Assembly: GCF_000611645.1 (NCBI RefSeq)
Contig: NW_014012911.1
Coordinates: 1 to 21,342, forward strand
Reading direction: 5' to 3'
Source: Monoraphidium neglectum
Lineage: Eukaryota; Chlorophyta; Chlorophyceae; Sphaeropleales; Selenastraceae
DNA: 21,342 nucleotides
Positions 18,656 through 21,342 of this stretch are shown here, piece after piece. Position 1 is the first letter of the stretch. Each line of letters begins with the position of its first letter. Under the pieces are notes generated by a model. The model saw nothing but the letters and a program-made list of their open reading frames with translations. It made no database searches and had not been told where the DNA came from. The position numbers and the translations under genes were made by a program.

Positions 18656-19208
18656 ATGTCTCTTGTGAAGAGAGGCCGAGAGCCTTTGCGGCCGGAGCAC
18701 AGCGTGAGCTCCGCTGGACGGTCTCGCACGGCGACGAGGTGGTGCCTTCATCACATACGAGGCCTCACTCCCTCTCTTACCATGCATGCAGTATTGCGAG
18801 GACGCGCCCAGCCCTGCTTTTAAGCGGCTGAGGCTCGACTGCGATCAGGTGAGGAGATTGCCTTTGAACTTGGTTGGCCTCTGCTCATTCCTCTCGACCT
18901 ACACACTGATATCCTCTAGTACTTGACGCGCTTCCGTGTTAAAATTGCAGGTGTCGCAGCCGTGGCAGCATGATGTACAGGCGGAGGCAGCGGCAGCAGC
19001 GGCAGCGGCAGCGGCACTGCGCCAGGGCGACGCTGCGTTTGCAGCAGGTGTCGAGGCACAGCTGGCTCATGCGCTGTCTGGGGAGGGCGACTATGCCAGC
19101 ATCAATGCTCTCCTGAAGCAGCTGCACGACGAGCGGTTGCAGCGCATGACGGTGGCGGGCTTGTCCTCAACAGCGCGTGCACAAAGCGTGTGCGACCCCA
19201 GCAGCTAA
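18656..19208 (+). CDS. Small basic, possibly nuclear protein (120 aa), family not recognised
   Basis: Proposed exons: 18656-18703, 18792-18848, 18951-19208; 363 nt, all junctions phase 0. Donors are GTGAGC and GTGAGG; acceptors are TGCATGCAG and AAAATTGCAG. The protein starts MSLVKRGREPLRPEHS and has a basic cluster AFKRLRLD that could be a nuclear localisation signal. A ten-residue Ala run (encoded by mixed GCN codons) follows, then a helical segment GDYASINALLKQLHDERLQR. The ending NxLLxxLHxER with an N-terminal KR-rich motif recalls short uncharacterised eukaryotic proteins, but I cannot name a family. The last exon is the best supported; the first two are inferred from splice sites and phase. 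Function unknown. Confidence 0.5.
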
Positions 19209-19586
19209 CGCGCCGGCGCGAACGACGCAGCAGCATATCTTAACCAGCAATAAGCACCCGCAGCAGCAGGCATGGCATCGTTTTCAGGCTGTGATGGAGT
19301 GCGGTGCTTGACAGCACCTGCGCACACATGATTACCTCGCCGTTCACACTTTTTTTGTGGCCATTGCAAGGCCCATGCTGCCCCCTGGCGCGGGGTCGTT
19401 GCCTAAAGAACTGGATCCTTTCTCTGACCTCTATTCCATGACCTTCAACTCTTCTACACCTAATGTTTTCCTGTTCTGATGCCACAGCTCGCAGCCTCCC
19501 TCCACCTGCGCCTGCTTGCCACCGCAACATTCTCTGCAACGTTCTCTGCACGCACTCATGTGCGTGTGGCATCCCTGTGATGTACA

Positions 19587-19591
19587 TGTAA
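19587..19591 (+). terminator. Candidate TGTAA polyadenylation signal for the small gene
   Basis: TGTAA, the usual chlorophyte poly(A) signal, occurs at 19587-19591 and again at 19653-19657, 380-450 nt after the stop at 19208. Which is used, if either, is unknown. Confidence 0.45.
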
Positions 19592-20710
19592 CATACCACA
19601 CCCGCCACGACGTCAAGCGGGGCATGGAGTCGTGTTGCGGGCAAGCTGATGGTGTAACACTAGCCGACGGCGGCAGAGAACACAGGTTGTGAAGCCAGGT
19701 TGCGGGCCAGACATTTGGGGCTAGTCTGCAATGCTTTTGTTTGAGGCTTCTCGGCTAGGATGGTTTCAAGCAAGCATGCTGGCATCGGCCCTGCACAGAC
19801 GTGCCTCCAATTTAGGTGTGTTTTGTGTCTAGCAGCCAATCTGAACAGCAGGCTTGGGTGAGAGGCTGGCAGCGAGGCGCATGTGGTGCCAGACCCCGTG
19901 ACAAGAGCGTCATTTCAATGCCAGCACGCATCGCACAGCTTCCTGGAGCCGCTTCAAATCACAAGTGCTGCAATCCCACTCGCCCAGCCGCCGCGTGCTG
20001 GCATTGGATGGCCAGGATTTATTCCCAGCCTCCCTGCAAGGCCAAAATACTGTCTTGACTGGAGGCGTTCCACATGCGCGGGACTGAAGACTGACGACCT
20101 TGAGGCGATGCTCAATATGAGAAACCTGCTGCACCGCGCACTGCGCTGGTCCTTGGACGTCTGGCTGCCCGTGGGGTTGACCAGCGCATTAATCGCACAG
20201 AACACTACTAGGGCTTCAGCGTCGCCGCGTTACTCAGGTCGCAACTTTCAAGGCTAAGGGCGACACCGTGTCAGCACCTGCCTGCACACCACTGAGAACC
20301 CAAACAATGCGCCAAGCGGCCCGCCGCGCAGCGCGCGTGGCATGTCTGGCTGTGCTTCAAAAAGACCCGGCGGGCCCCGGCCCCCTCCCTCAGGCTCTCC
20401 CCATAGGCCCCTCTGACAAGGTGATGATGTAGGGCCCGAGGGAGGATGGTGGTATGTTGTGGTTGAAAATCTGTGGGGATGATGCCGTAGACGCAAAACG
20501 AGGGGGGACAAGGGTGGTGGCAATAACTCACGCCTTGCGCCACCCCAAGTAGAATGTATGACCACTGAGCGGCCTGTGTCCCGCTGGGGTTGCACGTGTA
20601 TGTAGCATCACCGCATGACAAGCGCTTGACATCACGCAGTGCGGCGGTGACGTGAGGATTTGCTTCCAAGAGGCAGAAAGCACCTGGCCCTCAGGTCCTG
20701 CCAACCTGAA

Positions 20711-20728
20711 GACGCCCTCTGGGGCGTC
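20711..20728. repeat. Short hairpin, 7-bp stem
   Basis: GACGCCC (20711-20717) pairs with GGGCGTC (20722-20728) around a TCTG loop. It lies in the 3' flank of the riboflavin kinase gene. GC-rich hairpins of this size are common by chance in such DNA. Confidence 0.6.
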
Positions 20729-20921
20729 CCTTTCATCAGCCAGCCGTGCTGCGCTGCAATTCTTGGCTAATATATTGTAAGAAGCCGTGCCTTCAAGACG
20801 GCGCGTTCAGGGTCTGTGCCTGGTAGGCGCCGCGCCCAATGGCACAGGAGGCGGGCGCTTAGCGCCTGCGTCGGAGAAAAGAGGCGCTGGCCAGCACGCC
20901 GCTGCCCCGGTGCGCCGCTAC

Positions 20922-20951
20922 CCTGATGCACACTGCTGGGTGTGCATCAGG
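20922..20951. repeat. Perfect 12-bp inverted repeat (hairpin)
   Basis: CCTGATGCACAC (20922-20933) and GTGTGCATCAGG (20940-20951) are exact reverse complements separated by a 6-nt loop TGCTGG. On the minus strand it falls about 130-160 nt after the riboflavin kinase stop, so it would be in that 3' UTR. Confidence 0.85.
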
Positions 20952-21054
20952 CTGTGCTCCCCTCGCGCTCCCGCCTCCGGCGCGGCGAGCTGGCTCGCAC
21001 CCCGAAACCCGCGCCCCACTCTCAGCTCGCCAGCGGCCACACGAAAACCCCGGG

Positions 21055-21075
21055 CCGCCGCCGCCGCCGCCGCCG
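21055..21075. repeat. (CCG)7 microsatellite
   Basis: Seven perfect CCG units, starting 8 nt after the riboflavin kinase stop codon on the minus strand, hence at the start of its 3' UTR. Confidence 0.9.
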
Positions 21076-21082
21076 CTGCCTC

Positions 21083-21315
21083 CTAGCTCGACGTCAGCGA
21101 CGGGTGCCCCTTGAGCGCCTGCAGCCCGGGCGCGTCGAGCTGGCTGCGGGCGATCCCCATGTCGGCCTTGATGCGCTTCTGCAGGGCCGGCAGGCCGTCG
21201 AACTTCATCTCGGGCCGGAGGTAGCTGGTGGCCAGCACGCGCAGGTGGGAGCCCCGGAAGTCCTCGGCGGCGAAGTCGTGGAGGATGTGTACCTCCACTG
21301 TGGGGGCCTCGTCGC
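21083..21315 (-). CDS. Riboflavin kinase (flavokinase) domain, C-terminal exon only
   Basis: The last exon on minus, from acceptor CCCTCCAG (exon begins at 21315) to TAG at 21083; 77 complete codons, entering in phase 1. It shows the conserved end of the flavokinase barrel: TVEVHILHDF, FRGSHLRVLATSYLRPE, MKFDGLPALQKRIKADMGIA. The conserved Glu of VEVHILHDF lies in the catalytic region. The enzyme phosphorylates riboflavin with ATP to FMN. In plants and algae the kinase is often fused to a HAD-type FMN phosphatase; that part would lie outside the window, so the bifunctional form cannot be confirmed. The final 20 or so residues are a low-complexity tail. Confidence 0.87.
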
Positions 21316-21342
21316 CTGGAGGGAGGGGGGGTTGTGGATGAG

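Larger units (their letters stand above)
19209..21082. other. 1.9-kb intergenic region with no recognised gene
   Basis: It should contain the 3' UTR of the small gene (plus) and of the riboflavin kinase (minus, stop at 21083). Two open frames look slightly protein-like but are unsupported. One is plus 19883-20257, with a segment LEAMLNMRNLLHRALRWSLD. The other is minus 20669-20532, followed by a consensus-like donor GTGAGTTATT at 20531. A plus-strand TGTAA lies at 20776-20780, and two hairpins are listed separately. No mobile-element protein was recognised. Confidence 0.45.

Noticed and set aside
19883..20257. Plus-strand 124-aa frame as a gene
   Set aside because: No recognisable domain, no splice partner and no conserved motif; GC-rich DNA yields frames of this length by chance.
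20254..20770. Remnant transposon or reverse transcriptase in the 1.9-kb gap
   Set aside because: No transposase, RT or integrase motif and no terminal repeats were found.

Overview
The window looks like nuclear DNA of a green alga, most likely a trebouxiophyte of the Chlorella/Micractinium type. The evidence is GC-rich, intron-dense genes; introns of roughly 90 to 600 nt that almost all begin GTG (GTGCG or GTGAG); candidate TGTAA polyadenylation signals; long intronic CA/GT microsatellites; and plant-like protein families. It is not bacterial: every recognisable protein is recovered only by joining exons. For the five recognisable genes that lie complete in the window, and for the short gene at 18656-19208, my exon joins keep frame and sum to a multiple of three. 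No tRNA, rRNA, CRISPR array or transposon was recognised.

Layout, left to right. (1) Minus strand, 8-1094, running off the left edge: a secreted protein built from bacterial-type RTX (hemolysin-type Ca2+-binding) nonapeptide repeats, with a (CTG)30 tract in one intron. (2) Minus, 2195-4571: a calcineurin-like metallophosphoesterase of the Mn2+-dependent ADP-ribose/CDP-alcohol diphosphatase family, 7 exons, 398 aa. (3) Minus, 4711-5480: a doubtful two-exon open frame with no recognised family. (4) Minus, 5826-10358: a 946-aa secreted chimera of a papain-fold (C1A) domain whose catalytic Cys is replaced by Ser, a LysM-like module and 16 plant-type leucine-rich repeats; it includes a 17-nt microexon. 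(5) Minus, 11471-15743: 26S proteasome lid subunit RPN5/PSMD12, 12 exons, 497 aa. (6) Plus, 16461-17875, divergent from RPN5: a polyketide-cyclase/COQ10-like START-fold protein, at least 249 aa. (7) Plus, 18656-19208: a small, possibly nuclear protein of 120 aa. (8) Minus, 21083-21315, entering from the right edge: the C-terminal exon of a riboflavin kinase.

The genes do not form an obvious pathway. They look like ordinary eukaryotic neighbours: proteasome, flavin and nucleotide-diphosphate housekeeping functions beside two lineage-specific secreted proteins (RTX and C1A-LysM-LRR). The two secreted genes are the most novel content. Both appear to be assembled from modules: bacterial-type repeats cut by phase-1 introns in one, and a pseudoprotease joined to one giant LRR exon in the other. 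Transcription starts, UTRs and poly(A) sites are inferred from motifs only.
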